Notes: a model not told the origin generated them from the sequence alone. A stretch of 64,000 nt of DNA from an uncultured Clostridia bacterium (GCA_944393405.1 CALYAC010000006.1:46102-110101); one strand, 5' to 3'; numbered from the stretch's first letter, positions 1 through 9,794 are shown. Translations and numbers: made by a program.

Positions 1-728
1 ATTAACTTGTTAATTGTTTCGACCATATGAACAGGTATTCTAATTGTTCTTGCTTGATCTGCAATTGCTCTAGTAATAGCTTGTCTAATCCACCAAGTAG
101 CATAAGTACTAAATTTAAATCCTTTGTTATAGTCAAATTTTTCAACAGCTTTTATTAATCCCATATTTCCTTCTTGTATTAGGTCTAAAAAAAGCATTCC
201 TCTTCCTACATATTTTTTAGCAATACTTACAACAAGTCTAAGATTAGATTCTGCTAATTTCTTTTTTGCATCTTCATCACCTTCAACGATTTTTTGTGCT
301 AATTCTGCTTCTTCTTCATAAGTAAGTAAAGGTATTTTTCCAATTTCTCTTAAATACATTCTAACTGGATCGTCAACACTAACTCCATCTAAGTTAGTTA
401 CTTCCATATCTTCAAGTTTTATTTCTTCTACATTTTCTAAATCTTCTATATCAGGTTCATCTAAGTCATCATTTAAGTCTACACCTAAATCTTCAAAAGC
501 ATCAAAAACCTTATCAATTTCTTCAGGATTTGTATCATCTAATTCTGTGGCAAGTTCTCCATAAGTTATTTTTCCTTTTTCTTTTGCCTTTTCTATAAGT
601 TTCTTTACTTTTTCATCAGTTGAATCTTTAGAATTATCTTTCTTTGAATCTTTTATATCTTCTTTTTTTTCTACATTATCTTTTTCATTCTTTTCTTCTA
701 ATATTTCTGACTTTTCTGACTTTTTCAT
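1..728 (-). CDS. rpoD: RNA polymerase primary sigma factor RpoD, C-terminus beyond window edge
   Basis: Housekeeping sigma factor that directs RNA polymerase to -35/-10 promoters. The visible 242 codons contain an acidic, Lys/Glu-rich region 1.1, region 1.2 ([16 protein letters not shown]) and regions 2.1-2.4 with [12 protein letters not shown] and the -10 recognition/melting segment [15 protein letters not shown]. Regions 3 and 4 lie beyond base 1. The ATG at 728 is preceded by AGGAGGTAAG at ideal spacing. It follows dnaG by 11 bases on the same strand, the classic dnaG-rpoD operon of Firmicutes. The family call is certain. Confidence 0.97.
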   Translation of the reverse strand, partial: MKKSEKSEILEEKNEKDNVEKKEDIKDSKKDNSKDSTDEKVKKLIEKAKEKGKITYGELATELDDTNPEEIDKVFDAFEDLGVDLNDDLDEPDIEDLENVEEIKLEDMEVTNLDGVSVDDPVRMYLREIGKIPLLTYEEEAELAQKIVEGDEDAKKKLAESNLRLVVSIAKKYVGRGMLFLDLIQEGNMGLIKAVEKFDYNKGFKFSTYATWWIRQAITRAIADQARTIRIPVHMVETINKL

Positions 729-739
729 TATCTTACCTC

Positions 740-2527
740 CTACTTAACTTTAGCCAACTTTAAAATTGTTTCATTTAATTTTTCTTCTAATGCTTTTATC
801 TCTTCTGTAGTCATATTATTTGTATTTTCTAATTTTTTTATTATACTATTTCTTGTATTTATTAGTTTTTCTTTATTATATATATTTAATAAATCTTCTA
901 TACATTTATTTATATCAGATATTCCAAAATCGTCAGCCATAATTCCAGATAAGTAATTCACAACAGCTTCTTCTTCAAATAAATCTATTATATTATTAAA
1001 ACTTCCTTTTTCATATTGCTCATATATTTTAGATATTATTTTTTTATTAATATCTGATTTTATATCATCTACAGTTATCTTATCTTTTATCGAGCTATAA
1101 CTTTCTTTTGGGTTATTAATTAATATATATATAACCATCTTTTCTCTTTTTATTATAGAGTCATCTATTTTTTCTTCTTGCTTATTTTGTATATAACTTT
1201 TTATAAGTGGTCTTTCTAATACCTTTTTTTCACTAGATTTATTATATATTAATTTATTAACTTCTCCATAAATTGCTTCTTTTGAAATACCATATTCTTT
1301 TGAAATTTTATCAACATATATTTCTTTTTCCATATTATTGTCAACTTTTGATAAAATTTTTGCAATTTCATTTAAGAATTTAATTTTGTCATTTACATTT
1401 TCAATATTTAAATTTTGTTTCAATATTTTTACTTTAAATTCAACTAACGATATCGCATTATCTACACATTTTTGAAATCTTTCTGGTCCATACTTTATAA
1501 TGAATTCATCAGGATCTTTTGCACCATATATTTGAAGCACACGAATATCACACCCCATATTTTGAAGTATTTCTAAACCTCTTAATGTAGCTGCTTGTCC
1601 TGCACCATCAGCATCATATCCTATAATTACTTGTTCACTATTTTTTCTAAGAAGTCTTCCTTGTTGTTCTGTTAAAGCTGTTCCTAGTGAAGCTACAACA
1701 TTTGTAATACCTCTTTGATATAGGGAGATTGCATCCATATATCCTTCGACAATAATTATTTTTTTAGTATCTCCTTTTTTTGCAATATTTAGTCCAAATA
1801 AATTTCTTCCTTTACTATATACAATATTTTCAGGAGAATTTATATATTTTGGTTTACTATCATCTAAGACCCTACCTCCAAAAGCGATAAATCTACCTGT
1901 TGTATCTTGTATAGGTATCATAAGTCTTCTTCTAAATCTATCTATGAATCTTCCATTATCTGTTTTATTTACTAAACTAGATGCAAGAATTTCTTCTTCT
2001 GTATAGCCTCTTTGTTTTAGCACTCTATACAGTTCATCAAAGTTTCCTGAATATCCTATTAAAAATGATTTTAAAGTTCTGTTATCAAGTTTTCTTTTCT
2101 TTATATAATTCTGTGCTTCTTTTGATGTAGGTCTATATAGATTTTCATGATAAAACTTAGCTGCTATTTCGTTAATTTCATAAACTTTAGATTTCAAAAT
2201 AGCTCTTTTATTATCTTGATAACTATTATCTAGTGTTGGTAGAGTGATGTTTGCTCTATTAGCTAATAACTCAATCGTCTCTCTAAAGTCAATGTTTTCT
2301 ATTTTACTAACAAAATGAATAACATTTCCTCCTACTCCACAACCAAAGCAATGAAAAATTTGTTTATCAGGTGAGACAGAAAAAGAAGGTGATTTCTCTT
2401 TATGGAAAGGACATAATCCAAAAAAGTTTCTTCCGCTTCTTTTTAAAATTACATATTGTGAAATTACGTCTACGATATCATTACTGTTTTTAATTTCTTC
2501 AATTAATTCTTCACTATATCTGACCAA
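740..2527 (-). CDS. dnaG: DNA primase DnaG
   Basis: Synthesises RNA primers for chromosome replication and works with the replicative helicase. At 595 aa it is full length. The N-terminal CHC2 zinc finger shows C39, H42, C60 and C63. The catalytic Toprim core has [11 protein letters not shown] (E261) and YDADGAG (D305, D307), and a helicase-binding C-terminal domain follows. The start is TTG at 2527 behind GAAAGAAAGG; no upstream ATG fits better. rpoD follows directly, and a hairpin plus a TGTCGAA site lie upstream, between carD and dnaG. Confidence 0.97.
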   Translation of the reverse strand: MVRYSEELIEEIKNSNDIVDVISQYVILKRSGRNFFGLCPFHKEKSPSFSVSPDKQIFHCFGCGVGGNVIHFVSKIENIDFRETIELLANRANITLPTLDNSYQDNKRAILKSKVYEINEIAAKFYHENLYRPTSKEAQNYIKKRKLDNRTLKSFLIGYSGNFDELYRVLKQRGYTEEEILASSLVNKTDNGRFIDRFRRRLMIPIQDTTGRFIAFGGRVLDDSKPKYINSPENIVYSKGRNLFGLNIAKKGDTKKIIIVEGYMDAISLYQRGITNVVASLGTALTEQQGRLLRKNSEQVIIGYDADGAGQAATLRGLEILQNMGCDIRVLQIYGAKDPDEFIIKYGPERFQKCVDNAISLVEFKVKILKQNLNIENVNDKIKFLNEIAKILSKVDNNMEKEIYVDKISKEYGISKEAIYGEVNKLIYNKSSEKKVLERPLIKSYIQNKQEEKIDDSIIKREKMVIYILINNPKESYSSIKDKITVDDIKSDINKKIISKIYEQYEKGSFNNIIDLFEEEAVVNYLSGIMADDFGISDINKCIEDLLNIYNKEKLINTRNSIIKKLENTNNMTTEEIKALEEKLNETILKLAKVK

Positions 2528-2561
2528 TTTTTTCTAACCTTTCTTTCATATACTTATTTTA

Positions 2562-2568
2562 TTCGACA
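2562..2568 (-). promoter_or_regulatory. single candidate Spo0A box upstream of dnaG
   Basis: The minus strand reads TGTCGAA, the core of the known Spo0A-binding 0A box, 35 bases upstream of the dnaG start. One 7-base match in AT-rich DNA is weak evidence alone, but Spo0A is encoded in this window. Confidence 0.3.
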
Positions 2569-2624
2569 TAAAGTCTTTAATTCCTTCTTACGAGTTTACA
2601 GTTTTTACCTACAATAAGGTCGTA

Positions 2625-2654
2625 TCTTCTAGATACGACCTCTCTTTTGTAATA
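2625..2654 (-). terminator. hairpin between carD and dnaG
   Basis: Perfect 11-bp stem (AGGTCGTATC / GATACGACCT) with a 5-base loop, downstream of carD and upstream of dnaG. The U-tract on the minus strand is poor, so it may be an attenuator or processing site rather than a strong terminator. Confidence 0.5.
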
Positions 2655-2669
2655 TTTAAAAATTTTTTA

Positions 2670-3248
2670 TTATAAATTTTCACTAGTTCCTGTTCCGTTA
2701 AAAGGAATAAATTTACTAACAATATTTTGATTAATATCAATATTTTCTTGTGGTAATTTATACTCATCAAATGAGATATTTATTTTATTTTCTACAAGTT
2801 TCTCTACTTCATCTTGTGATGCATGCTCAGCTAAAACAAGTTCACTAACAAGAATTTGTTTTGCATTATTAAGCATTTTCTTCTCTCCTGTAGATAAACC
2901 TTTTTCTTTTTGTTTGAAACTTAAGTTTCTAACTACATCTGCAACTTCATAAATGTCTCCACTTTTCATTTTTTCCATATTATCTCTATATCTCTTATTC
3001 CAGTTTTGAGACATTTCTGTTTCATTCTCTCCTAAAACAGCCATAACTTTTGCAGCTTCTTCTTTTCCAATTATATTTCTAACACCAACTTCTTCTGCTT
3101 TGTTGGTTGGAACCATTACTTTTACCTCACCAGGCATTTTTATAATATAATAATTTTGTTTTTCCCCTAATATGTCTTTTTCTTCTATTGCATCAATTGT
3201 TCCTGCTCCATGCATTGGATATACAATTTTATCACCTATGTTAAACAT
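2670..3248 (-). CDS. CarD/CdnL-family RNA polymerase-binding regulator
   Basis: CarD-family proteins bind the RNA polymerase beta subunit through a Tudor-like N-terminal domain and affect open-complex stability. The start MFNIGDKIVYPMHGAG is the family signature, followed by the beta-rich RNAP-interaction domain (about residues 1-60) and an alpha-helical C-terminal domain that includes GEKKMLNNAKQILVSELVLA. At 192 aa it is slightly longer than the usual 160 aa, through a C-terminal Asn/Thr tail. ATG at 3248 follows AGGAGG. It stands alone between coaB and dnaG. Confidence 0.9.
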   Translation of the reverse strand: MFNIGDKIVYPMHGAGTIDAIEEKDILGEKQNYYIIKMPGEVKVMVPTNKAEEVGVRNIIGKEEAAKVMAVLGENETEMSQNWNKRYRDNMEKMKSGDIYEVADVVRNLSFKQKEKGLSTGEKKMLNNAKQILVSELVLAEHASQDEVEKLVENKINISFDEYKLPQENIDINQNIVSKFIPFNGTGTSENL

Positions 3249-3342
3249 ATAAGGTCCTCCTTTCTAGTGTAATTTTTCTATAAAATACGAAGTTAAAGAA
3301 AGGGTTTGTTTCTCTTTTTCAACTACATTTCTATTATACTAC

Positions 3343-3380
3343 AAAAACTGGCAAAAGTCAAAACTTTTACCAGCTTTTTT
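3343..3380 (-). terminator. terminator downstream of coaB
   Basis: On the minus strand AAAGCTGGTAAAAG pairs with CTTTTGCCAGTTTTT and ends in a T-run. It closes the dut-coaB transcript. Confidence 0.75.
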
Positions 3381-3441
3381 TATGTTTATTTCTTTTCAAA
3401 TCCGCTTTTCTCTAAGTCTATAAGTTTTTTTATTTTTTTCT

Positions 3442-4212
3442 CTATTTACTAAATAATAATTCTTCTAAACTTTTTGCAATTTCTAATTTTGTCTCACATT
3501 CAGTAATAATTCCTTCTTTATTTATAATCATTGCCCAATGTTTTCCATTACCTATTTTAGATAGATCATTTGCTACAATATAATCAGCATCATTTTTTTC
3601 TCTTAGTTTTGAAGCAACTTCAAAAAGATGCTCCTTACTAACACCATCTAATAATTTAAATCCAACAAGTTTTACCTCTGGTGCCATTTCTTTTATCTTT
3701 CCTATTACTTTTGGTGTAAGTTTTAACATTGTCATTAAATGTGGTTCATATGATGATATTTTTGTTTCATTATTACAAATACTTTTTGGATTTTCAAATA
3801 TATTCATTAACTTTCCTTTTGTAATTTCTTCTTTAGCTTTAGAATCTTGAATCATATCCCAAATCTCATCAACTAATTCTTCAGCTCTTATAACATATTT
3901 TCCACCATAATCACCAACAGCACATGAATGAATTATTATATCTATCTTTTTTTCGGAAAATATCTTTTCTAATGCATTAATTAAGTCTTCAGTAGATTCT
4001 ATTGTCACATACCTGATTTTTTCACTATTATTTTTTGGTTTAAAAGTCATTTTAGTAGATATAAAATATATATTTTCTATTTCATTTTCCCTATCTGTTA
4101 TTAAAGTATCTGCTATAGTACTTCCTAAAGAACCAGTCGACATATTAGTTATTTTCATAACAGAATCTATTTTTTCATTAGTTGGTCCCGCTGTAATTAT
4201 TATGTTTTTCAT
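3442..4212 (-). CDS. coaB: phosphopantothenate-cysteine ligase (stand-alone CoaB)
   Basis: Second half of the CoaBC pathway: couples 4'-phosphopantothenate to cysteine in coenzyme A synthesis. The N-terminal nucleotide-binding motif IIITAGPTNEKID is followed by ITNMSTGSLGS; AVGDYGG and the late K-LVGFKLLDG and DYIVANDLS segments match the DFP C-terminal family. At 256 aa it lacks the N-terminal CoaC flavoprotein decarboxylase domain, so CoaC would have to be encoded elsewhere. It lies 18 bases downstream of dut on the same strand. Confidence 0.85.
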   Translation of the reverse strand: MKNIIITAGPTNEKIDSVMKITNMSTGSLGSTIADTLITDRENEIENIYFISTKMTFKPKNNSEKIRYVTIESTEDLINALEKIFSEKKIDIIIHSCAVGDYGGKYVIRAEELVDEIWDMIQDSKAKEEITKGKLMNIFENPKSICNNETKISSYEPHLMTMLKLTPKVIGKIKEMAPEVKLVGFKLLDGVSKEHLFEVASKLREKNDADYIVANDLSKIGNGKHWAMIINKEGIITECETKLEIAKSLEELLFSK

Positions 4213-4230
4213 TTATTATCCCCCTAATTT

Positions 4231-4692
4231 TTATTTAGTAGTTGATCCAAATCCTCCTACTCTTTCTCCTTCTGCTTCGTCATTATCAATTACAAGATAT
4301 TTTTGAAATACAGCTTGTCCTATGGCTTCTCCTTTTTTTATAACTATATCTTCATCTTTGATATTAAAGAAAGAAAACATAAAATGTCCATCATTATCTG
4401 GATTTCCATAATAGTCTTTATCAATAACTCCAACACTATTTGCCATAACTAAACCTTTCTTTTTAGGATTAGAACTACGATTATATAAAAGTAATACTTC
4501 ATCGTCTTGCATATATACCTTTAATCCAGTTTTAACTAATGTAGGAGCCATTCCTTTTTTAAAACTTGGAATTACTGTATCTTCTGCAGCTTCTATATCA
4601 TATCCTGCTGAATATTTTGTTTTTCTAACAGGTAAATTAATTCCTTTATCTTCCCATCCTTTTGCTATTTCAAATCCTCTTACTTTTTCCAT
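4231..4692 (-). CDS. dut: dUTP diphosphatase
   Basis: Hydrolyses dUTP to dUMP and pyrophosphate, which keeps uracil out of DNA. All five conserved motifs of the trimeric dUTPase are visible: AGYDIEAAED (1), NRSS (2), GVIDKDYYGN (3), GEAIGQAVFQ (4) and the C-terminal lid RVGGFGSTTK (5). At 153 aa it is typical. ATG at 4692 follows AAAGGATGA. Probably cotranscribed with coaB. Confidence 0.93.
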   Translation of the reverse strand: MEKVRGFEIAKGWEDKGINLPVRKTKYSAGYDIEAAEDTVIPSFKKGMAPTLVKTGLKVYMQDDEVLLLYNRSSNPKKKGLVMANSVGVIDKDYYGNPDNDGHFMFSFFNIKDEDIVIKKGEAIGQAVFQKYLVIDNDEAEGERVGGFGSTTK

Positions 4693-4780
4693 TTATTTAT
4701 CATCCTTTCTCTTGTTTTTTCATTGCTCATTATATTATATTTTAATTTTTTTATCAAGAACTTATTATAGTTTAATAAGA

Positions 4781-4802
4781 TAAAAAGGGAGCATAGCTCC
4801 CT
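4781..4802 (-). terminator. terminator of higher-GC cassette A
   Basis: AGGGAGC-TAT-GCTCCCT stem followed by TTTTTATC on the minus strand, 8 bases after the stop codon of the 4810-5328 gene. Confidence 0.8.
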
Positions 4803-4809
4803 AAAAACC

Positions 4810-5328
4810 TTATCTCGTGATTTCAAACAATGATACAAGTTCCATTTCACCCATTGAAAACTCGCTTGGATTAAGTGTTTTACCTTTATCATCAGTAATT
4901 ATTTGGACTTTTCCTCCATATCCGTCTTTTTCCGTCCAAAAACCTTCTCTTTCCTGTCTAATAAAATGAAAACTACCTTTTGAATTTATATATAATCCTA
5001 CTTTATAACCTTTCCGTGAAACGTTTTCATTTTTTGTAATTTGGATCTTTCTGCCCATTGCTCTTACATCTTTCATGAACCTATTTATAGCAATCTTATC
5101 TGTAGATGCATCAAAATGACCATCAGTCCATCCGAGATATCCCCAGATTCTCTGATCTGGTATTGGAATATCAAACCCCATTGCATATGCATAGCAATTA
5201 AGGTACTCAATCTTAGCCATATCAGAATTCCACTCATTTATATCAAATTTGGGTGGAAAATCCATATGTCTCATTTTATTTCTTAAAATATTCCTTGCTA
5301 CTTTCAGATCTTTTGAATGTTTATCCAT
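4810..5328 (-). CDS. uncharacterised protein with Cys...His motifs (higher-GC cassette A)
   Basis: I do not recognise this 172-aa protein with certainty. It has no signal peptide or membrane segment. LNCYAYAMG (Cys near residue 45) and FHFIRQEREGFW followed by KDGYGG resemble the Cys/His spacing of papain-like amidases, which is only a guess. Base composition stands out: the 60-base line at 5161 is 35% GC by hand count, well above its neighbours, and the gene has its own ribosome site (AAGGAG) and terminator. Codon 105 is CGG, absent from native genes here except at frameshift sites. A recent import is likely. Confidence 0.6.
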   Translation of the reverse strand: MDKHSKDLKVARNILRNKMRHMDFPPKFDINEWNSDMAKIEYLNCYAYAMGFDIPIPDQRIWGYLGWTDGHFDASTDKIAINRFMKDVRAMGRKIQITKNENVSRKGYKVGLYINSKGSFHFIRQEREGFWTEKDGYGGKVQIITDDKGKTLNPSEFSMGEMELVSLFEITR

Positions 5329-5435
5329 AATTATGCCTCTCCTTATCTGGTCTTTTCAACATGCTTTCCATATGAAAGCAACATATTTTATAATAACATA
5401 TTTTTTAATATTTTTCTACTAAATTACATAGAAAA

Positions 5436-5476
5436 ATAAAAGGAGAATATAATTTTAAAATAAATTGTATTCTCCC
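5436..5476 (-). terminator. terminator of the EamA transporter gene
   Basis: GGAGAATA/TATTCTCC stem with an AT-rich loop, followed on the minus strand by TTTTATTTTTC. Confidence 0.7.
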
Positions 5477-5499
5477 TCTATTTTTATTTATTATAAATC

Positions 5500-6408
5500 T
5501 CATTCAAATGATAATGTAATCATTGCTGCTAATATTAAACCTATCAAAATATATTGTTTTTTCTTTAATTTTTCTTTTAAGAAAATTCTTGATAATATAA
5601 CTGTAACAATACTATATGCTGCAATATATGGTGAAGCAAGTGCTGCATCTCCAAAAGCAAAAGCATAAATATATGTATATTGTCCTGCAGTTTCCACAAG
5701 TGTTCCCACAAGTTTTAATTTGTTGTTCTTAAAATCAAATAATTTATATTCTTTATCTTTAAATTTAAGTACTATTAATGTAATTATACCTATTACTGCA
5801 TATATTAATGAATATGCTATTATGACTTGTTCTGCTGATAAATCAGCCTCTAATGTATAATCATCCATAAATGATCCAATACCATCTAAGAACCAATATC
5901 CTAGTGCAAAAGCAATTCCTTTAATATATAATAAATATGCTCTTTTAGCATTTTTTTCATCCTCTTCTTTATTTCCTGACTCAATCCTTAATACTTCATC
6001 TTTATTAATAGATAATAATATCATACAAACAATTATAACTGCTATTGCAATCATTTGTGGTATTCCAACTGTTTGTCCTAGTAAAAATATACATAATAAA
6101 GTTGTTATAGCACAAGATGAGTTTTGAAGTGGTGATAATATTGAAACTTTAACCAATGTCATTGCTTTATATGTACAAAACATTGAAGCAATATATATTA
6201 ATGCTATTGGAAGATATGTTATTAACATATCTATATTAATTTCAGTTCTGGTAATTAGCATAAATATTAATGCACATACTCCTAATATTATTCCATTAAA
6301 TGATATTAATTTTAATACACTATGTCGTTCATGTGTAGATACTTTTTTAAATATTGTCTCTGATGTACCCCAAAGTAGTACAGTTAGTGTCGCAAATATG
6401 ATCCACAT
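5500..6408 (-). CDS. EamA/DMT-superfamily transporter
   Basis: Integral membrane protein with about ten hydrophobic segments in two EamA-like repeats (residues 1-135 and 155-300), 302 aa, typical of drug/metabolite transporters. It opens with WIIFATLTVLLWGTSETIFKK. A charged cytoplasmic linker (GNKEEDEKNAKR) separates the repeats. The substrate cannot be inferred. ATG at 6408 follows AGGAGGAAT. It is monocistronic, with its own terminator, and lies between cassettes A and B. Confidence 0.85.
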   Translation of the reverse strand: MWIIFATLTVLLWGTSETIFKKVSTHERHSVLKLISFNGIILGVCALIFMLITRTEINIDMLITYLPIALIYIASMFCTYKAMTLVKVSILSPLQNSSCAITTLLCIFLLGQTVGIPQMIAIAVIIVCMILLSINKDEVLRIESGNKEEDEKNAKRAYLLYIKGIAFALGYWFLDGIGSFMDDYTLEADLSAEQVIIAYSLIYAVIGIITLIVLKFKDKEYKLFDFKNNKLKLVGTLVETAGQYTYIYAFAFGDAALASPYIAAYSIVTVILSRIFLKEKLKKKQYILIGLILAAMITLSFE

Positions 6409-6687
6409 TTTTTTATTCCTCCTATATAAATATATTTAAATTTTATTTTCTAATACATTTATATATTATGGACCATTAATATTTATTGCTGCAACAAGTA
6501 AAAGTTTACACATTCTTATTTTCTTTTTATACAACAAAAAATTATGCCTCGTATGTATATGCTCTAGTATAATATCTTTCACTTATTTCATCCCTTTCAT
6601 TTTAGGCTTAGATTATATATTAATTACATCTATCTGTCAAATATATCGTTTATCTCAGGTTTTGTATTTGTCTAAACATTACTTGAT
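6409..6687. other. intergenic AT-rich stretch, no gene seen
   Basis: About 280 bases between the divergent EamA gene and the cassette B promoter. I see no open frame with a ribosome site, no stable hairpin and no repeat. It should carry the EamA promoter. Confidence 0.5.
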
Positions 6688-6716
6688 TTGGATTTTTATG
6701 TTAATTATGGTATAAT
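6688..6716 (+). promoter_or_regulatory. promoter of cassette B
   Basis: TTGGAT-17-TATAAT with an extended TGG before the -10. The transcript would start with a GAGCG/CGCTC hairpin (6740-6757) ahead of the ribosome site AGAGAGAAAGGA. Confidence 0.65.
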
Positions 6717-6788
6717 AAAGGAGTAACATAACATTAAAAGAGCGGGTGTACTCGCTCAAGATTCAAAAAAGAGAGAAAGGAACAAACC

Positions 6789-7247
6789 ATGAAAAAAGAA
6801 GAATTAATGCGGAAAATTGATGAAGGAAAGTTCTCTTTAGAGGAGATCAAAAAAGAGGGTTACGATTTTGATGTGATCCTGCAGATGTTCAATTTCTGGA
6901 TGGAAACGGAAGCAATGCAGCTTGCAACCCCTGAAGAGCAGATTTATATTCTGTCCAATATGGGGTGTGATAACGCCAAGCTGTACAGAACACTCGCACC
7001 TCACATAAAGCCGGAGGTGTGGGAAAAAACTGATATCGCATATATGGTATTATCCAGATGCGTATCAGAATTCGGTAATTCACCGGAATACGCAGCTACA
7101 TTCAAAAAATATGTAAAATTCATTGACTCAGCTGAAGTCGGCAAGCTTGCATTACACAAGTTGTATGCCGGCAAACCTGAGGAAAAGGACGATGCATATT
7201 TTGTCATCTACATGATTCTTGACAGCCTCTCAAAAAAGGAGCCCTGA
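6789..7247 (+). CDS. uncharacterised soluble protein (higher-GC cassette B)
   Basis: 152-aa, probably alpha-helical and soluble protein without a recognised domain. It is one of the few plus-strand genes here. One 60-base line (6901) is 43% GC by hand count against roughly 25% around it. ATG at 6789 follows GAGAGAAAGGAACAAACC, nearly the same leader as cassette D (GAGAGAAAGGAAACAACC). Codon 8 is CGG. A complete promoter and terminator flank it, and the stop codon lies inside the terminator loop. It looks like a self-contained imported single-gene unit of unknown function. Confidence 0.65.
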   Translation: MKKEELMRKIDEGKFSLEEIKKEGYDFDVILQMFNFWMETEAMQLATPEEQIYILSNMGCDNAKLYRTLAPHIKPEVWEKTDIAYMVLSRCVSEFGNSPEYAATFKKYVKFIDSAEVGKLALHKLYAGKPEEKDDAYFVIYMILDSLSKKEP

Positions 7248-7268
7248 TGGAGCTCCTTATTTTTTATC
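7236..7268 (+). terminator. terminator of cassette B overlapping the stop codon
   Basis: AAGGAGC...GCTCCTT 7-bp stem, 9-base loop containing the TGA stop, followed by ATTTTTTAT. Confidence 0.8.
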
Positions 7269-7281
7269 TTATTAAATTATC

Positions 7282-8025
7282 TTATAAATTATCTTTCTTT
7301 AGTTTATCTATATTCTCACATATATAATTATCGCAATATTTTGTAGCTATATTCATGTCTTCATTATCTCTAACAACCCATCCTAAAACAGGTTTATTTT
7401 TCCTAAATTTTTCTACCTTTTTATTTGGTAAATTCTTTATATTATATGAAATAAAATCTGGTTTTGTAATAAAATTAAATTTCATATTTTTTAAAAAGTA
7501 TTTCAATACTTTATTTAACTCAAAAGTTTCAAAGCTAGATACTAACTGTCCTCTAATTACATCTGGATAATTTTTCTTAAACCAATTTATGGTAAGTGGA
7601 TTAAAACTTTTTACTACATATTTTCCTTTGTAATTATTTAATATTTTCATTGCTTCTTTTTCTAATCTCCCTACTTTTACATCATATTTAAATTCTATAA
7701 CTAAAGGAACTTTTCCAGAGACGTATTCTAATACGTCTTTAAACAAAGGAATATGCTCATCAGTATTATTTAATTTTAAATCTTTTATCTCGTTATATGT
7801 GCTATCTTTTAAATCTTTATTTATTCCTGTTAATCTTTCTAAATTATCATCATGAATAACTACAATGTTATTATCTTTCAAAATATGTATGTCTAGTTCT
7901 ATTATATAATTATTTTCAATTGCCTCTTTAAATGCTTTCATTGAATTTTCTGGTATTCCTCTTTCTATATCATGCATTCCTCTATGAGCTATTAAATTAC
8001 TTTTTAAAAAACTTAAATCTTTCAT
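7282..8025 (-). CDS. glycerophosphodiester phosphodiesterase
   Basis: Hydrolyses deacylated phospholipids (glycerophosphodiesters) to glycerol-3-phosphate and an alcohol. The GDPD TIM-barrel signatures are present: IAHRGMHDIERGIPENSMKA (catalytic His/Arg and Glu), IELDIHILKDNNIVVIHDDNLERLTG (metal-binding Glu/Asp and second His) and VIEFK. At 247 aa without signal peptide it is the cytoplasmic type. ATG at 8025 lacks a strong ribosome site. Single gene, facing cassette B tail to tail. Confidence 0.9.
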   Translation of the reverse strand: MKDLSFLKSNLIAHRGMHDIERGIPENSMKAFKEAIENNYIIELDIHILKDNNIVVIHDDNLERLTGINKDLKDSTYNEIKDLKLNNTDEHIPLFKDVLEYVSGKVPLVIEFKYDVKVGRLEKEAMKILNNYKGKYVVKSFNPLTINWFKKNYPDVIRGQLVSSFETFELNKVLKYFLKNMKFNFITKPDFISYNIKNLPNKKVEKFRKNKPVLGWVVRDNEDMNIATKYCDNYICENIDKLKKDNL

Positions 8026-8141
8026 TTTCTTGTTTTCTCCATTTCTTGTATTTTTCTGTTACTTCATAATCTTATTATTTATTATTTTATTATATGATTA
8101 AATCCTTTTCAAGTTTATTTTTATCCATGCTCTTATATATG

Positions 8142-8180
8142 AAAAACTTTCAATACTATGATAATATTGAAAGTTTTTTT
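8142..8180 (-). terminator. terminator of spo0A
   Basis: Perfect AAAAACTTTCAATA / TATTGAAAGTTTTT stem, 9-base loop, between the GDPD start and the spo0A stop. Confidence 0.8.
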
Positions 8181-8221
8181 ATCTTTATATTTATTTTTAT
8201 ACATAAATCTATATTTTTTAA

Positions 8222-9043
8222 TTAAGCACTCTTAATCTCAAGTCTCAATTTATCAGCAATCATTGCGATGAACTCGGAGTTTGTTGGTTTGCCTTTACTT
8301 GCTGAAACAGTATATCCAAATATTCTTTCTACCGCTTCTTGTTTACCTCTTCCCCACGCAACTTCTATTGCGTGACGAATTGCTCTTTCTACTCTGCTTG
8401 GCGTAGTATGATATTTTATCGCAATATCGGGATATAATTGTTTTGTGATTTGATTTATCACCTCAATATCGTTGACAACCATTATTATAGCTTCTCTCAA
8501 ATATTGATATCCTTTAATATGTGCTGGTACTCCAACATCATGTATAATATTTGTAACTAATGCTTCTAAATTTTCTTCATCATTTCTACTTTCAGGGGAT
8601 ATATCTATATACTTCGTTTTTATTTCTCTTGATATAAAATTTGTATTATTTTGTGTTGGTTGATAAAATTTCAAATCTTTAATTCTTTTAATTAATATCA
8701 TTATGTCAAATGGCTTAACTATATAGTATTGAGCTCCTAATTCAATTGCTCTTTGAGTTATTTTGTCTTGTCCTACTGCAGATAAGATAATACAGATAGG
8801 TCTTTTTTCCAAATTATTACTAGAATTTAATTTTTCTAAAACTCCTAATCCGTCTAAATGAGGCATTATAATATCTAAAAGTGCAATATCCGGTTTTGTC
8901 TCTATGATTTTCTCATAAGCTTCCTCTCCATCTCTTGCTACTCCTACTACTTCAATGTCCTCATCTTCTGATAAATACTTTACTAATGTTTTTGCAAAAT
9001 CTTGGTTGTCATCTGATACTAAAATTCTTATTTTTTCATTCAA
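8222..9043 (-). CDS. spo0A: sporulation master regulator Spo0A
   Basis: Response regulator that commits the cell to sporulation by binding TGTCGAA boxes when phosphorylated. The receiver domain (residues 1-120) has SDDNQD, the phosphoacceptor Asp in [13 protein letters not shown], and K in VKPFD. The Spo0A-specific DNA-binding domain shows [20 protein letters not shown] and [18 protein letters not shown]. At 273 aa it is typical. The start is TTG at 9043 behind AGGGGGATT; a nearby ATG at 9039 is out of frame. Transcribed alone from a promoter embedded in a palindromic motif. Confidence 0.97.
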   Translation of the reverse strand: MNEKIRILVSDDNQDFAKTLVKYLSEDEDIEVVGVARDGEEAYEKIIETKPDIALLDIIMPHLDGLGVLEKLNSSNNLEKRPICIILSAVGQDKITQRAIELGAQYYIVKPFDIMILIKRIKDLKFYQPTQNNTNFISREIKTKYIDISPESRNDEENLEALVTNIIHDVGVPAHIKGYQYLREAIIMVVNDIEVINQITKQLYPDIAIKYHTTPSRVERAIRHAIEVAWGRGKQEAVERIFGYTVSASKGKPTNSEFIAMIADKLRLEIKSA

Positions 9044-9067
9044 TTTTCTAATCCCCCTATCAAATTA

Positions 9068-9120
9068 ATTGTAAAATTTTTACAATTTTGATTATATATC
9101 TTTTTCCAGAATTTTACAAT
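9068..9120 (-). promoter_or_regulatory. spo0A promoter with palindromic operator candidate
   Basis: On the minus strand TTGTAA-17-TATAAT (-35 at 9114-9119, -10 at 9091-9096). A perfect 19-bp palindrome ATTGTAAAATTTTTACAAT lies just downstream at 9068-9086, and one half site (ATTGTAAAAT) overlaps the -35 at 9111-9120. This is the layout of a repressed promoter; the regulator is unknown. Confidence 0.6.
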
Positions 9121-9142
9121 AGTTTTTGATAAGTTTTTCATT

Positions 9143-9778
9143 TTATTTTTTCTTATCTATTAATTTTCTTCCTATTATTCTGTATTTCAAAATATTTATA
9201 TTTATTTCGTTATATTTATTTTTTTCAAAAAATTCTTTTTTATCTTTTGTTACTAATATTCTACAAATAATATTCTCTAAATATGTAAAATCTATTATAT
9301 CTATATTATTTTGATTACAATAATATTTTAACTTATCTAAATCTTGATAGTTTATTATTACCTCTATTTCATATCCTTCTTCTTTTTCTATAACATTAGT
9401 TTCATTTAATGCTTTTGTCGCAGCTTCTGTATATGCCCTTACTAGTCCTCCAGCACCAAGTAAAATACCTCCAAAATATCTAGTTACTACTATTAAAACA
9501 TTACACAATTCATTTTTTTCTATTACATTTAAAATAGGAGAACCTGCAGTTCCACTTGGCTCTCCATCATCACTGAACTTTTTCTTTAGTATTCCTTCTT
9601 CTTCAACTATATATGCATAGCAATTATGTCTAGCATCATAATATTTTTTCTTTATCTCTTGAATTTCTTTTTCCGCTTCTTCTACGTTTTTAACTTTTAT
9701 TATATTTCCAATAAACTTAGATCTTTTTTCCTCTACTATTGCTGTAGCATTATTTTCAATAGTTTTAAATTCCTTCAT
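9143..9778 (-). CDS. yigZ: YigZ/IMPACT family protein
   Basis: The YigZ N-terminal domain (UPF0029/IMPACT) spans about residues 15-120 and contains KSKFIG, DARHNCYAYIV, DDGEPSGTAG and RYFGGILLGAGGLVRAYTEA, the diagnostic motif. A ferredoxin-like C-terminal domain (about 140-205) follows. Bacterial members have poorly defined roles, with suggested links to translation factors. 211 aa, usual length. ATG at 9778. It is followed after 16 bases by nothing on the same strand until the spo0A region; upstream lies the flavoprotein gene on the same strand. Confidence 0.92.
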   Translation of the reverse strand: MKEFKTIENNATAIVEEKRSKFIGNIIKVKNVEEAEKEIQEIKKKYYDARHNCYAYIVEEEGILKKKFSDDGEPSGTAGSPILNVIEKNELCNVLIVVTRYFGGILLGAGGLVRAYTEAATKALNETNVIEKEEGYEIEVIINYQDLDKLKYYCNQNNIDIIDFTYLENIICRILVTKDKKEFFEKNKYNEININILKYRIIGRKLIDKKK

Positions 9779-9794
9779 AAAAATCCTTTCTATA

